Of a DNA stretch of 7,553 nt, positions 1 to 6,597 are shown piece by piece. The translations under genes and the position numbers were made by a program. Source of the stretch: an uncultured Clostridium sp. (lineage in GTDB: Bacteria > Bacillota > Clostridia > TANB77 > CAG-508); the NCBI GenBank assembly GCA_900556865.1, contig USQS01000041.1, positions 1 to 7,553 on the forward strand, read 5' to 3'. Position 1 is the stretch's first letter. Each line of letters begins with the position of its first letter. Under the pieces are notes generated by a model, which made no database searches, was not told the DNA's origin, and was given only the letters and a program-made list of their open reading frames with translations.

Positions 1-40
1 CCCTTACCTAGATTGAAAAATTTAGGTAGGGGGGTGTTTT
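1..40 (+). terminator. Hairpin with GAAA tetraloop and U-rich tail, likely intrinsic terminator of an upstream gene
   Basis: Bases 1-14 pair with bases 19-32 in a continuous 14-bp stem that includes two G:T (G:U in RNA) pairs, at 4:29 and 11:22. The loop is GAAA (15-18). The 3' arm is followed by GG and then TGTTTT (35-40). G33 and G34 could pair with bases just before the window, so the stem may be longer. A GC-rich base, stable tetraloop and U-rich tail fit a Rho-independent terminator that separates this operon from what lies upstream. The U tract is imperfect, so an attenuator or a leader RNA structure is a possible alternative. Confidence 0.6.
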
Positions 41-42
41 AT

Positions 43-60
43 AAAAAAATATATTTTTTT
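43..60. repeat. 18-bp perfect A/T palindrome
   Basis: Seven A, then TATA, then seven T form a perfect self-complementary sequence just after the hairpin at 1-32. It contains no G or C, so a stable RNA hairpin is unlikely. It may extend the U-rich part of the terminator, or act as a bent or easily melted DNA segment upstream of the promoter. No binding-site identity can be assigned. Confidence 0.5.
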
Positions 61-157
61 TGTTTTTTTAATTCTCCCAAATCCAGATATATCAATGCTT
101 ATAATAAATTGGTAAAAAAAGGTTGAAAAAAAAATTCAGAAAATTCGACAAAAAATA

Positions 158-186
158 TTGAAAAATAAAAAAACTCGTAGTAAAAT
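158..186 (+). promoter_or_regulatory. Candidate sigma-A-type promoter for the polysaccharide operon
   Basis: TTGAAA at 158-163 (one mismatch to TTGACA) and TAAAAT at 181-186 (one mismatch to TATAAT) are separated by exactly 17 nt. Transcription would begin near 193, giving a leader of about 34 nt before the ATG at 227. This agrees with choosing 227 as the start of the first gene, because the longer reading frame from TTG at 158 would begin inside the promoter. AT-rich DNA gives such matches by chance. A TATAAT at 100-105 is an alternative -10 box, but it has no good -35 partner. The rest of 61-226 shows no gene, RNA gene or recognised operator. Confidence 0.4.
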
Positions 187-215
187 GAAAATGGATAGAA
201 AAGAAAGTAAGAAAC

Positions 216-221
216 AGGGGG
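216..221 (+). promoter_or_regulatory. Ribosome binding site that fixes the start of the sugar transferase
   Basis: AGGGGG lies 5 nt before the ATG at 227. The in-frame upstream candidates, TTG at 158 and the ATGs at 185 and 191, have no comparable purine-rich site before them. The ATG at 227 is therefore the preferred start. Confidence 0.65.
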
Positions 222-226
222 ATAAA

Positions 227-913
227 ATGAAAGCAGAAGCACTTGATAGAACACAGACAATAATGGTATTGCCTACAAAGGGATACAGAGAATTGTTTGG
301 AAAGAAAAACGCATATAAGGCATTTAAAAGGACATGTGATGTGACAATTTCTCTATTTTCTATTGTAGCTTTAATGCCAATGTTTATAACGATTGCAATT
401 TTAATAAAGTTAGAATCAAAAGGAAAAGTTTTTTTTAAACATACTCGTATAGGAAAAGATGGAAAAGTAATAAAAATTTATAAATTTAGAACAATGGTAG
501 AAAATGCTGAAGATTTAATAAAAAGATTCACGCCTGAACAAATGAAGGAGTATAAAGAAAATTATAAATTAACAAATGACCCACGTATAACTAAAATAGG
601 AAAATTTTTAAGAAAAACCAGTTTAGATGAATTACCACAATTGTTTAATATTTTAAAAGGAGATTTATCATTAATTGGACCAAGACCAGTTGTTGAAGAT
701 GAACTAAAAAAATATGGAACAAATACCAATAAATTTTTAAGTGTAACTCCAGGGTTAACTGGTTTTTGGGCAGCAAATGGTAGAAGTTGTACAAGTTACG
801 AACAACGTATGCAAATGGAATTGTTTTACATAGATAATTTTTCTTTCAAAATGGATGTAAAAGTGTTTTTTAAGACAATTAGCGCAGTTTTAAAGAGAGA
901 AGGGGCAGTGTGA
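227..913 (+). CDS. Polyprenyl-phosphate sugar-1-phosphate transferase (bacterial sugar transferase family)
   Basis: This 228-residue membrane enzyme is expected to start repeat-unit synthesis by moving a sugar-1-phosphate from a nucleotide sugar to undecaprenyl phosphate at the inner face of the membrane. One hydrophobic segment spans about residues 38-61, with Pro51 in the middle, as in the re-entrant helix of this family. Then come KIYKFRTM (83-90), DPRITKIGKFLR (118-129), the SLDELPQLFN block with the catalytic Asp134-Glu135 pair, GPRP (151-154) and TPGLTGFWAANGR (174-186). The length matches the short PglC-like catalytic form, without the extra N-terminal membrane helices of WbaP/WcaJ types. 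The in-frame extension to TTG at 158 is rejected because it lacks an SD site and overlaps the likely promoter. It is the first gene of the operon, and its stop overlaps the next ATG by one base. The sugar cannot be told from sequence. Confidence 0.93.
   Translation: MKAEALDRTQTIMVLPTKGYRELFGKKNAYKAFKRTCDVTISLFSIVALMPMFITIAILIKLESKGKVFFKHTRIGKDGKVIKIYKFRTMVENAEDLIKRFTPEQMKEYKENYKLTNDPRITKIGKFLRKTSLDELPQLFNILKGDLSLIGPRPVVEDELKKYGTNTNKFLSVTPGLTGFWAANGRSCTSYEQRMQMELFYIDNFSFKMDVKVFFKTISAVLKREGAV
898..905 (+). promoter_or_regulatory. Ribosome binding site for the first GT2 gene
   Basis: AGAAGGGG sits inside the end of the sugar transferase gene, 7 nt before the ATG at 913 but only 4 nt before the GTG at 910. 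The spacing favours the ATG, which shares its A with the upstream TGA stop, a typical translational-coupling arrangement. Confidence 0.6.
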
Positions 914-1740
914 TGAAGGAAAAATATAGCGTACTAATGAGTGTGTACTATAAAGAAAATCCAGAATGGTTTAGAGAAAGCATAGAAAGTATGCTAAATC
1001 AAACAATTCCTACAAATGATTTTGTAATTGTAAAAGATGGAAAATTAACAAATGAATTAGATAAAATTATATCTGAATATTGTAAAAAATATCCAGATGT
1101 ATTTAATATAGTGGAACTAAATGAAAATATAGGTTTGGGATCTGCGTTGGCTACAGGAATAGTGAAATGTAAAAATGAATTAGTAGCAAGGATGGATTCT
1201 GATGACTATTCAGTGCCTAACAGATGTGAAAAACAATTAAAACAATTTGAAGAAGATGAGAAATTGGATATTATAGGATCTGATCAAGCAGAATTTATCG
1301 GTAATATAAATAATGTTATTTCATATAAAAAATTCCCATATGAAGATGAAAAGATAAAGAAGTATGCCAGAAGAAGAAATCCATTCTCACATTCTGTAGT
1401 TATGTTTAAGAAAAGTAAAGTGATAAAAGCTGGAAGCTATAGAAAATACTACTTATGTGAAGATTATGATTTATGGGTTAGAATGATAGAAAATAATGCG
1501 GTATGCAGAAATATAAATGAAACTTTAAATTATGTTAGAATTAGTGAGGATTTATACAAGAGAAGAGGTGGAATAAAATATTTAAGGACAATCATGAAAT
1601 TTAAAAAAGAAATGTACAAAAAAGGCTTTTATACATTAAATGACTATATTATAAGTGCAGGGAGTCATATAATTGTATGTTTGATGCCTAATTTTATGAG
1701 AAAGTTTTTTTATGAAAAAATGTTAAGGAAAAGGAAATAG
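913..1740 (+). CDS. GT2 family glycosyltransferase (AmsE-like)
   Basis: This 275-residue GT-A fold glycosyltransferase is likely to add a sugar to the lipid-linked repeat unit at the cytoplasmic face of the membrane. The N-terminus (YSVLMSVYYKENPEW, 5-19) is the usual first beta strand and nucleotide-binding loop. KDG is at 41-43, and the metal-binding block ARMDSDD is at 92-98 (DSDD at 95-98). The NPFSHSVVMF segment (157-166) and CEDYDLW (182-188, acidic Glu183-Asp184) match the acceptor side and catalytic base region of AmsE-type exopolysaccharide glycosyltransferases. The C-terminus ends in a hydrophobic then strongly basic tail (about 243-275), suited to membrane contact. It overlaps the upstream stop by one base and stops with TAG 3 nt before the next start. 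Linkage and sugar are not predictable. Confidence 0.9.
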   Translation: MKEKYSVLMSVYYKENPEWFRESIESMLNQTIPTNDFVIVKDGKLTNELDKIISEYCKKYPDVFNIVELNENIGLGSALATGIVKCKNELVARMDSDDYSVPNRCEKQLKQFEEDEKLDIIGSDQAEFIGNINNVISYKKFPYEDEKIKKYARRRNPFSHSVVMFKKSKVIKAGSYRKYYLCEDYDLWVRMIENNAVCRNINETLNYVRISEDLYKRRGGIKYLRTIMKFKKEMYKKGFYTLNDYIISAGSHIIVCLMPNFMRKFFYEKMLRKRK

Positions 1741-1743
1741 ATT

Positions 1744-2865
1744 ATGAAAATTAAGGTTGAGGTAATAACATTGCAAAGAGTTCCTAACTATGGTTCTGTA
1801 TTACAAGGGTATGCAACACAAAAGGTAATAGAAAAATTAGGCTATGAAGTTGAATTAATTAATTATTATCCACAAAGAATGCATATGCTTGCAATGCTTA
1901 AAAGATTAAAATACAAGAATGATAAGTTAAGGAAATCTTTGATTTTAAGAACTATTGCAAGATTGGTTATAATACCATCATATATAAAAAGATTTAGAGT
2001 ATTCAATAAATTTACTAAAGAAAACATAAAGATGACGGATAAAGAATATATAACTTTTGAAGATCTAAAGAAAGATATTCCAGAGGCTGACATTTATTGT
2101 ACAGGAAGTGATCAAGTATGGAATTCTAAATGGAATGAAGGAATAGATTACAGTTTATTTTTAGATTTCCTTCAAGAAGACAAAAAACGAATAACATATG
2201 CTGCAAGTTTTGGAAAAGCAGAACTGGAAGATTTTGAAATAGATGAAACAAGGAAAATGCTTAAAAGATATGATGCTATTTCTGTAAGAGAAAAATCAGG
2301 AGTAGATATAATAAGAAAATTAGGCATAGAAAATGTTACAAATGTAGTAGATCCAACATTACTTTTAAATGGAGATGATTGGAGAAGACTAAGCTCAAAT
2401 AAACATAAAGATGAAAAGTATATTTTAGTGTATAATTTAAATAGAAATAAAAAAATAGATAACTATGCTAAAAAATTATCAAAAGAAACAGGATTAAAAA
2501 TATATTATTTAAGTTATCAATTACATGAACTTTATAAAACAGGAAAAATGTTTTGCAATCCTAATGTAGAAGATTTTATATCACTTATTGATAATGCTCA
2601 ATATGTTATTACGGACTCATTTCATGCAACAGCATTTTCATTGAATTTAAATACTCAATTTGTAATAGTTTATCCAAAAAAATATAGTACCAGGCTGCAA
2701 AGTATATTGGAGCTACTAGAATTAGAAAATAGAGTTGCAAAGGATGAAGATGATATGGGGGTTGTCGAAAAAAATATAGATTTTGAAAAAGTTAATAAAA
2801 AAATAGAATCTATGAGAATGGAGTCATTAGAATGGCTAAATAATGCATTAAAAGGAGATGAATAA
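1744..2865 (+). CDS. Polysaccharide pyruvyl transferase family protein
   Basis: This 373-residue protein belongs to the family that transfers pyruvate from phosphoenolpyruvate to sugar hydroxyls as a ketal, giving the glycan a negative charge. Family blocks visible in order are NYGSVLQGYATQ (15-26), YCTGSDQVWN (118-127), TYAASFG (151-157), DAISVREKSG (177-186), VVDPTLLL (201-208) and the C-terminal TDSFHATAFSLNL (290-302) with the family's conserved His294. The length is typical. A purine-rich AAGGAA (1731-1736) lies 7 nt before the ATG. The family also contains members whose reaction is not ketal pyruvylation, so the exact chemistry is inferred from the family and the polysaccharide context. 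The gene ends in AAAGGAGATGAATAA, which carries the SD site for the next gene. Confidence 0.88.
   Translation: MKIKVEVITLQRVPNYGSVLQGYATQKVIEKLGYEVELINYYPQRMHMLAMLKRLKYKNDKLRKSLILRTIARLVIIPSYIKRFRVFNKFTKENIKMTDKEYITFEDLKKDIPEADIYCTGSDQVWNSKWNEGIDYSLFLDFLQEDKKRITYAASFGKAELEDFEIDETRKMLKRYDAISVREKSGVDIIRKLGIENVTNVVDPTLLLNGDDWRRLSSNKHKDEKYILVYNLNRNKKIDNYAKKLSKETGLKIYYLSYQLHELYKTGKMFCNPNVEDFISLIDNAQYVITDSFHATAFSLNLNTQFVIVYPKKYSTRLQSILELLELENRVAKDEDDMGVVEKNIDFEKVNKKIESMRMESLEWLNNALKGDE
2851..2857 (+). promoter_or_regulatory. Ribosome binding site inside the pyruvyl transferase gene that points to a TTG start for the SDR
   Basis: AAAGGAG is directly next to the ATG at 2858, with zero spacing, which is too close for normal initiation. 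It is 9 nt before the in-frame TTG at 2867. That TTG begins one base after the TAA (2863-2865) of the upstream gene, so stop and start are tightly linked. Confidence 0.6.
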
Positions 2866-2866
2866 A

Positions 2867-3724
2867 TTGAGAAAAGTTGTGAAGGCTTTGAGAAAATGTA
2901 CAAGTGAGATACTTAGATATATGCCAATAAAAGAATCGGTTTCGACTAGTGCATTATATGGAGAGTTATTAAAAGATAGAACGGCACTAATAACTGGGGG
3001 AACAAGCGGTATAGGATTTTCAATTGCAGATTCATTTATAAAAAACGGAGCTTGTGTAATTATAACTGGAAGAGATAGAAGAAAAATTGATATGGCAGTA
3101 GAAAAATTAAAATTTCAAAATGATAGTGCATTAATTTATGGACTTGAACTTGATAATACAAGAATAAAAGAAATGAATGAAAAATTTAACAATATTTTAA
3201 AGGAAATCAACAATAGGAAAATAGATATTTTAGTGAATAATGCAGGGATTATAAATAAAACTCAATTTTGGGATAGTACAGAAGAAGATTTTGACAATGT
3301 AATTAATACAAATCTTAAAGGAACATATTTTATTACTAAAATAGTTGCTAAATATATGTTAGAAAATAAAATAAAGGGAAATATTTTAAACATATCTTCT
3401 TCATCATCAATAAGACCAGCTCTAACTTCGTATCAGTTGACAAAATGGGGAATAAGAGCATTTACAAAAGGATTAGCAAAAGAATTAAGTCCTAAAGGTA
3501 TTGTCGTAAATAGTATTGCGCCTGGACCTACGGCAACAGATATGTTACTTAATGGAGATAATAATATAAATAGACCTAATTCGCCTATTGGAAGATATGC
3601 AACAACAGATGAAATCGCTTCATTATCTACTATACTTGTTAGTGATTTATCAAGAATGATAGATGGAGATACAATTTTTGCTACTGGTGGTTGTGGTAAT
3701 CTTACGTATGATGATTGGGATTAA
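2867..3724 (+). CDS. Short-chain dehydrogenase/reductase (SDR), probably NADP(H)-dependent
   Basis: From TTG 2867 this is a 285-residue classical SDR (288 if ATG 2858 were used). The Rossmann motif TGGTSGIG is at 43-50. Arg69 after the second strand (ITGRDRRK) suggests NADP(H) preference. NNAG is at 124-127, the structural Asn149 is in NTNLKG, the catalytic Ser is within SSSSS (177-181, probably Ser178), and the YxxxK motif is Tyr189/Lys193 in YQLTK. PGPTATDM (219-226) follows. The active site looks complete, so it should oxidise an alcohol or reduce a ketone or aldehyde. About 36 residues, basic at the start, precede the Rossmann fold, which is longer than the usual few residues. It is followed 12 nt later by a MenD-like ThDP enzyme, and the pair probably acts in one pathway, for example on a precursor of an unusual sugar, polyol or acyl-like substituent. 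The substrate is unknown. Confidence 0.87.
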   Translation: MRKVVKALRKCTSEILRYMPIKESVSTSALYGELLKDRTALITGGTSGIGFSIADSFIKNGACVIITGRDRRKIDMAVEKLKFQNDSALIYGLELDNTRIKEMNEKFNNILKEINNRKIDILVNNAGIINKTQFWDSTEEDFDNVINTNLKGTYFITKIVAKYMLENKIKGNILNISSSSSIRPALTSYQLTKWGIRAFTKGLAKELSPKGIVVNSIAPGPTATDMLLNGDNNINRPNSPIGRYATTDEIASLSTILVSDLSRMIDGDTIFATGGCGNLTYDDWD

Positions 3725-3729
3725 GGAGG
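3723..3729 (+). promoter_or_regulatory. Strong Shine-Dalgarno overlapping the SDR stop codon
   Basis: AAGGAGG, the full consensus core, begins on the last two bases of the SDR's TAA and lies 7 nt before the ATG at 3737. It is the best ribosome binding site in the window and suggests efficient translation of the MenD-like enzyme. Confidence 0.8.
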
Positions 3730-3736
3730 AATATAT

Positions 3737-5497
3737 ATGTACACAGAGGTAAAAAGTTATCAATATATAATTTCACTGTTAAAAGAATATGGGATAAGTA
3801 AATGTGTTTTGTCATCAGGATCGAGAAATGTACCTTTTGTTCATAGTGTTGAAAAAGATTCATATTTTAAATGTTATTCTATTGTTGATGAAAGAAGTGC
3901 AGGATATTTTGCTTTAGGACTATCACAAGAGTTAAATGAACCTGTGGTTATTTCATGTACTTCATCAACTGCAACATGTAACTATTGGCCTGCAGTTGCG
4001 GAAGCATATTATCAAAATGTTCCATTGGTTATTTTAACAAGTGACAGAGATCAAAGAATGATAGGTCAATGGGAAGATCAATTAATAGATCAAGTAGGCA
4101 TGTATGATAGACATGTAAGAAAATCTGTTAATTTACCAATAATAAATGATAAAGATGATGAAATATATTGCCAAAGATTAATAAATGAAGCTTTATTAGA
4201 ATTGAATCATAATGGAGCAAAAGGACCTGTTCAAATTAATATACCAACTAATACATATAATCGCTCATTTTTAGCAAAAGAATTACCTTATACTAAAAAA
4301 ATTGATAGGTTATTTTTAAATAGCAAAGAAAATTGGAATGATTCAATAAAAGAGTTAAATGAATATAAAAAAATATTAGTTATTTGTGGACAAAAGGCAG
4401 ATGTAAGTATTGAATTAAAGAAGGAACTTGAAAAATTTTTTGAAAATTATAATTGTGCTATAGTAGGTGACTATATGTCAAATGTAAATTTAGATTGTTT
4501 TATAAATACAACAATATCTACTGATTCAAATGTTATATCAGGAAAAATGTTTAATGAATTAATGCCAGATTTAGTTATATCTTTTGGTGGTCAGATCTTT
4601 TCAGGTATAAAAGGACAACTAAAAAGTAATCATGGAAAATTTAAGCACTGGATAATTCAAGAGGATGGCAAAGTCATTGATGCATTTAAATCACTAAATA
4701 AAATATTTGAGTGTAGACCAGAGGAAGCTTTTAAATATTTCAATGAAAAAGCAGCAAATAAAAATTCAATGGAATATTACAATGATTTTAAAAAGTATAA
4801 CGACGAAGTTTCTTCAAAAAAATATAAATTTGAATATTCAAATGTTTATGCAATAAAAAATATTGTAGAAAGCATACCTGATAATTCCATATTACATTTA
4901 AGTATAAATGATAGTATTAGATTAACTAATTTTTTTGATATACCAAAGAATACCAGAGTTTATGCTAATATTGGAACTCATGGAATTGATGGATGCATGT
5001 CATCTTTCTTTGGACAATCTGTTGCAAGCAATAAACCATGTTTTCTTATTATTGGGGATTTGTCATTTTTCTATGACATGAACTCAATTAGAATAAATGC
5101 AATAAAGAATAATGTACACATATTATTAATAAATAATCATGGAGGAGCTGAGTTTTATTATAATAAAATTCAACAAAATGATGACAGACATACAACTGCA
5201 AGACATAATAATATAGCTGAGGGTTGGGTTAAAGACAATAATTTTATTTATTTATCTGCACATAATAAAAAAGAATTTGATGATAATATAAAAAAATTTA
5301 TGAAAGAAAATGAAAGACCAATTATTTTTGAGGTTTTTACAGAGATGAAAACAGATGCAGAAGAAATCCATAAATTTTATAATAGTGTAAAGCCAAAAGA
5401 TCTAAAAACTGAAGTAATAAGAAAATCAAAAGACTTTGTTAAAAAAAATATTGGACAAGAAAAGGTAAAAAAAATATTGAATTTATTTGATAAATAA
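3737..5497 (+). CDS. MenD-like thiamine diphosphate-dependent enzyme, probably in glycan precursor synthesis
   Basis: This 586-residue protein has the three-domain MenD layout: an N-terminal Pyr domain (about 1-175), a middle domain (about 195-350) and a C-terminal PP domain (about 370-545). MenD hallmarks are SSGSR (26-30), VDERSAGYFALGL (50-62) with the ThDP-activating Glu52, TSDRDQR (101-107), EDQLIDQ (113-119), GIDG (416-419), GDLSFFYDMN (440-449, metal-binding) and NNHGG (466-470). By hand alignment with E. coli MenD, Arg104, Gln115 and Arg395 match known active-site residues. MenD's NRGASGIDG reads NIGTHGIDG here (Ile412 replacing the Arg), and its GGQIF loop reads GGAEF. A basic tail follows about residue 550. 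These changes and the setting among glycosyltransferases argue against the menaquinone role. Decarboxylation of a 2-oxoacid with carboligation to a sugar or other carbonyl acceptor is the likely chemistry. A diverged true MenD is the main alternative. Confidence 0.82.
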   Translation: MYTEVKSYQYIISLLKEYGISKCVLSSGSRNVPFVHSVEKDSYFKCYSIVDERSAGYFALGLSQELNEPVVISCTSSTATCNYWPAVAEAYYQNVPLVILTSDRDQRMIGQWEDQLIDQVGMYDRHVRKSVNLPIINDKDDEIYCQRLINEALLELNHNGAKGPVQINIPTNTYNRSFLAKELPYTKKIDRLFLNSKENWNDSIKELNEYKKILVICGQKADVSIELKKELEKFFENYNCAIVGDYMSNVNLDCFINTTISTDSNVISGKMFNELMPDLVISFGGQIFSGIKGQLKSNHGKFKHWIIQEDGKVIDAFKSLNKIFECRPEEAFKYFNEKAANKNSMEYYNDFKKYNDEVSSKKYKFEYSNVYAIKNIVESIPDNSILHLSINDSIRLTNFFDIPKNTRVYANIGTHGIDGCMSSFFGQSVASNKPCFLIIGDLSFFYDMNSIRINAIKNNVHILLINNHGGAEFYYNKIQQNDDRHTTARHNNIAEGWVKDNNFIYLSAHNKKEFDDNIKKFMKENERPIIFEVFTEMKTDAEEIHKFYNSVKPKDLKTEVIRKSKDFVKKNIGQEKVKKILNLFDK

Positions 5498-5500
5498 AGT

Positions 5501-5505
5501 AGGTG
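5501..5505 (+). promoter_or_regulatory. Ribosome binding site supporting a GTG start for the GT4 gene
   Basis: AGGTG matches the 3' half of the AAGGAGGTG consensus and lies 5 nt before the GTG at 5511. The longer frame from TTG at 5487 would begin inside the MenD-like gene, has no good site of its own, and adds residues ahead of the standard KKVLFIIPT first strand of GT4 enzymes. Confidence 0.5.
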
Positions 5506-5510
5506 TAAAA

Positions 5511-6587
5511 GTGAAAAAAGTATTGTTTATAATTCCCACGTTAACACAAACGAATGGCGTTGCGGCATTTATAGTAAATTATTTAAGCAGATTTAAATTA
5601 AACAATTTTGAAGTTGAAGTTATTTATAATAATTTGAGACCAGCACAAAAATATATTGACTTTTTTAAAAGTAAAGGAATAAGAACTTATGCACTGCCAT
5701 ATGTCAGAGATGTTGGGTTAAAGAACTATAAAGAAAAAATTAAAAAGTTTTTTAAAGAGCACCATGATTATGAGTTGATTTACAGTAATGTAGGATATCA
5801 AACTTATTTCTTTTACAATGAGGCTAAGAAATATAATTTAAAAAAGTTTGCTATACATGCACATGGAACGCAATCATCAGATAATGCATTGAAAAACATA
5901 TTGGGTAGTTTTTTACAAGCAAAAATCAATAAGTTTTGTAATTATAAATTGGCATGTTCAAAACTTGCAGGAGAAGGTTTATTTAAATCAAATGATTTCA
6001 AAGTAATAAACAATGCAATAGACTATAATAATTTTAAATTTAATAATGATTATAGAAAAAAATTAAGAAAAAATTTTCATATAGATGATGAAAAAAAAAT
6101 CATTGGATTTGTAGGTAGATTTGTAGTGCAAAAAAATATATTTTTCTTTATAGAATTGGCTAAGAGATTAGATAGTGAATATAAAATAATGATGATTGGA
6201 ACAGGAATATTAAAGAATGATTTTATAAAGAAAATTAAAGAATACGACATAGAAAATAAATTTATATTTATTGATGAAATATCAAATGTAAATGAATATT
6301 ATTCTATGTTTGACTATTTTCTTTTACCATCATTATTTGAAGGATTACCTGTTGTTGGTGTTGAAGCACAAGCAAATGGATTACCCTGCTTATTTTCTGA
6401 TACTATTTCAAATGAGTGTAAGATATCAGAAAATGTAGTATATCTAGATAGAAATAATGTTGATGATTGGCTTGAAAACATAGATAAAATGGCAAGAAAT
6501 AATAATTTAAAATTAAATGATGATTTTAATATAGATATTCAAGCAAAAAAATTTGAAGATTTACTTTCAAAGATTGTAGAAGAATAA
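5511..6587 (+). CDS. GT4 family glycosyltransferase (GT-B fold)
   Basis: This 358-residue retaining-type glycosyltransferase is expected to transfer a sugar from a nucleotide donor onto the growing lipid-linked unit. The N-terminal domain starts with KKVLFIIPTLTQTNGVAAF (2-20), whose loop contributes to the acceptor site. HAHGT (116-120) and ACSKLAGEGLF (148-158) follow. The C-terminal donor domain begins around GFVGRFVVQKN (199-209), with Arg203 and Lys208 at the phosphate-binding positions. It ends with LPSLFEGLPVVGVEAQANG (272-290), which carries the E-x7-E motif as Glu277 and Glu285. The layout resembles EpsF/Cps-type GT4 enzymes. It begins 13 nt after the MenD-like stop, starts with GTG on the evidence of the SD site at 5501-5505, and ends with TAA 30 nt before the next start. 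Sugar specificity is unknown. Confidence 0.9.
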   Translation: MKKVLFIIPTLTQTNGVAAFIVNYLSRFKLNNFEVEVIYNNLRPAQKYIDFFKSKGIRTYALPYVRDVGLKNYKEKIKKFFKEHHDYELIYSNVGYQTYFFYNEAKKYNLKKFAIHAHGTQSSDNALKNILGSFLQAKINKFCNYKLACSKLAGEGLFKSNDFKVINNAIDYNNFKFNNDYRKKLRKNFHIDDEKKIIGFVGRFVVQKNIFFFIELAKRLDSEYKIMMIGTGILKNDFIKKIKEYDIENKFIFIDEISNVNEYYSMFDYFLLPSLFEGLPVVGVEAQANGLPCLFSDTISNECKISENVVYLDRNNVDDWLENIDKMARNNNLKLNDDFNIDIQAKKFEDLLSKIVEE

Positions 6588-6597
6588 ATACTATGTA

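Noticed and set aside
158..226. Upstream in-frame extension of the sugar transferase (TTG at 158, ATG at 185 and 191)
   Set aside because: No SD site precedes these codons. The extension is Lys-rich and unlike the family, and it overlaps a candidate promoter. The ATG at 227 has AGGGGG at 5-nt spacing.
1866..2093. 75-codon open frame on the minus strand
   Set aside because: Lies wholly inside the pyruvyl transferase family gene, whose conserved blocks are clear on the + strand. It has no SD site or recognisable domain and is an expected shadow in AT-rich coding DNA.
2670..2903. 77-codon open frame on the minus strand
   Set aside because: Antisense to the end of the pyruvyl transferase gene and the start of the SDR. 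The composition is Ser/Phe-rich low complexity, typical of the reverse of Lys/Glu/Asp codons.
3737..5497. Simple call as menaquinone-biosynthesis MenD
   Set aside because: Homology to MenD is clear, but the location among glycosyltransferases, the absence of other men genes and substitutions at MenD active-site positions make the menaquinone role the less likely one.
3737..5497. Acetolactate-synthase or YerE-type assignment for the ThDP enzyme
   Set aside because: The DERSAG, GIDG, GDLS and NNxGG blocks are of MenD type and not of the acetolactate synthase type, so YerE is only a functional precedent, not a homologue call.
5487..5510. TTG start for the GT4 gene overlapping the MenD-like gene
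   Set aside because: It adds eight residues before the canonical first strand and has no SD of its own. The GTG at 5511 has AGGTG at 5-nt spacing.
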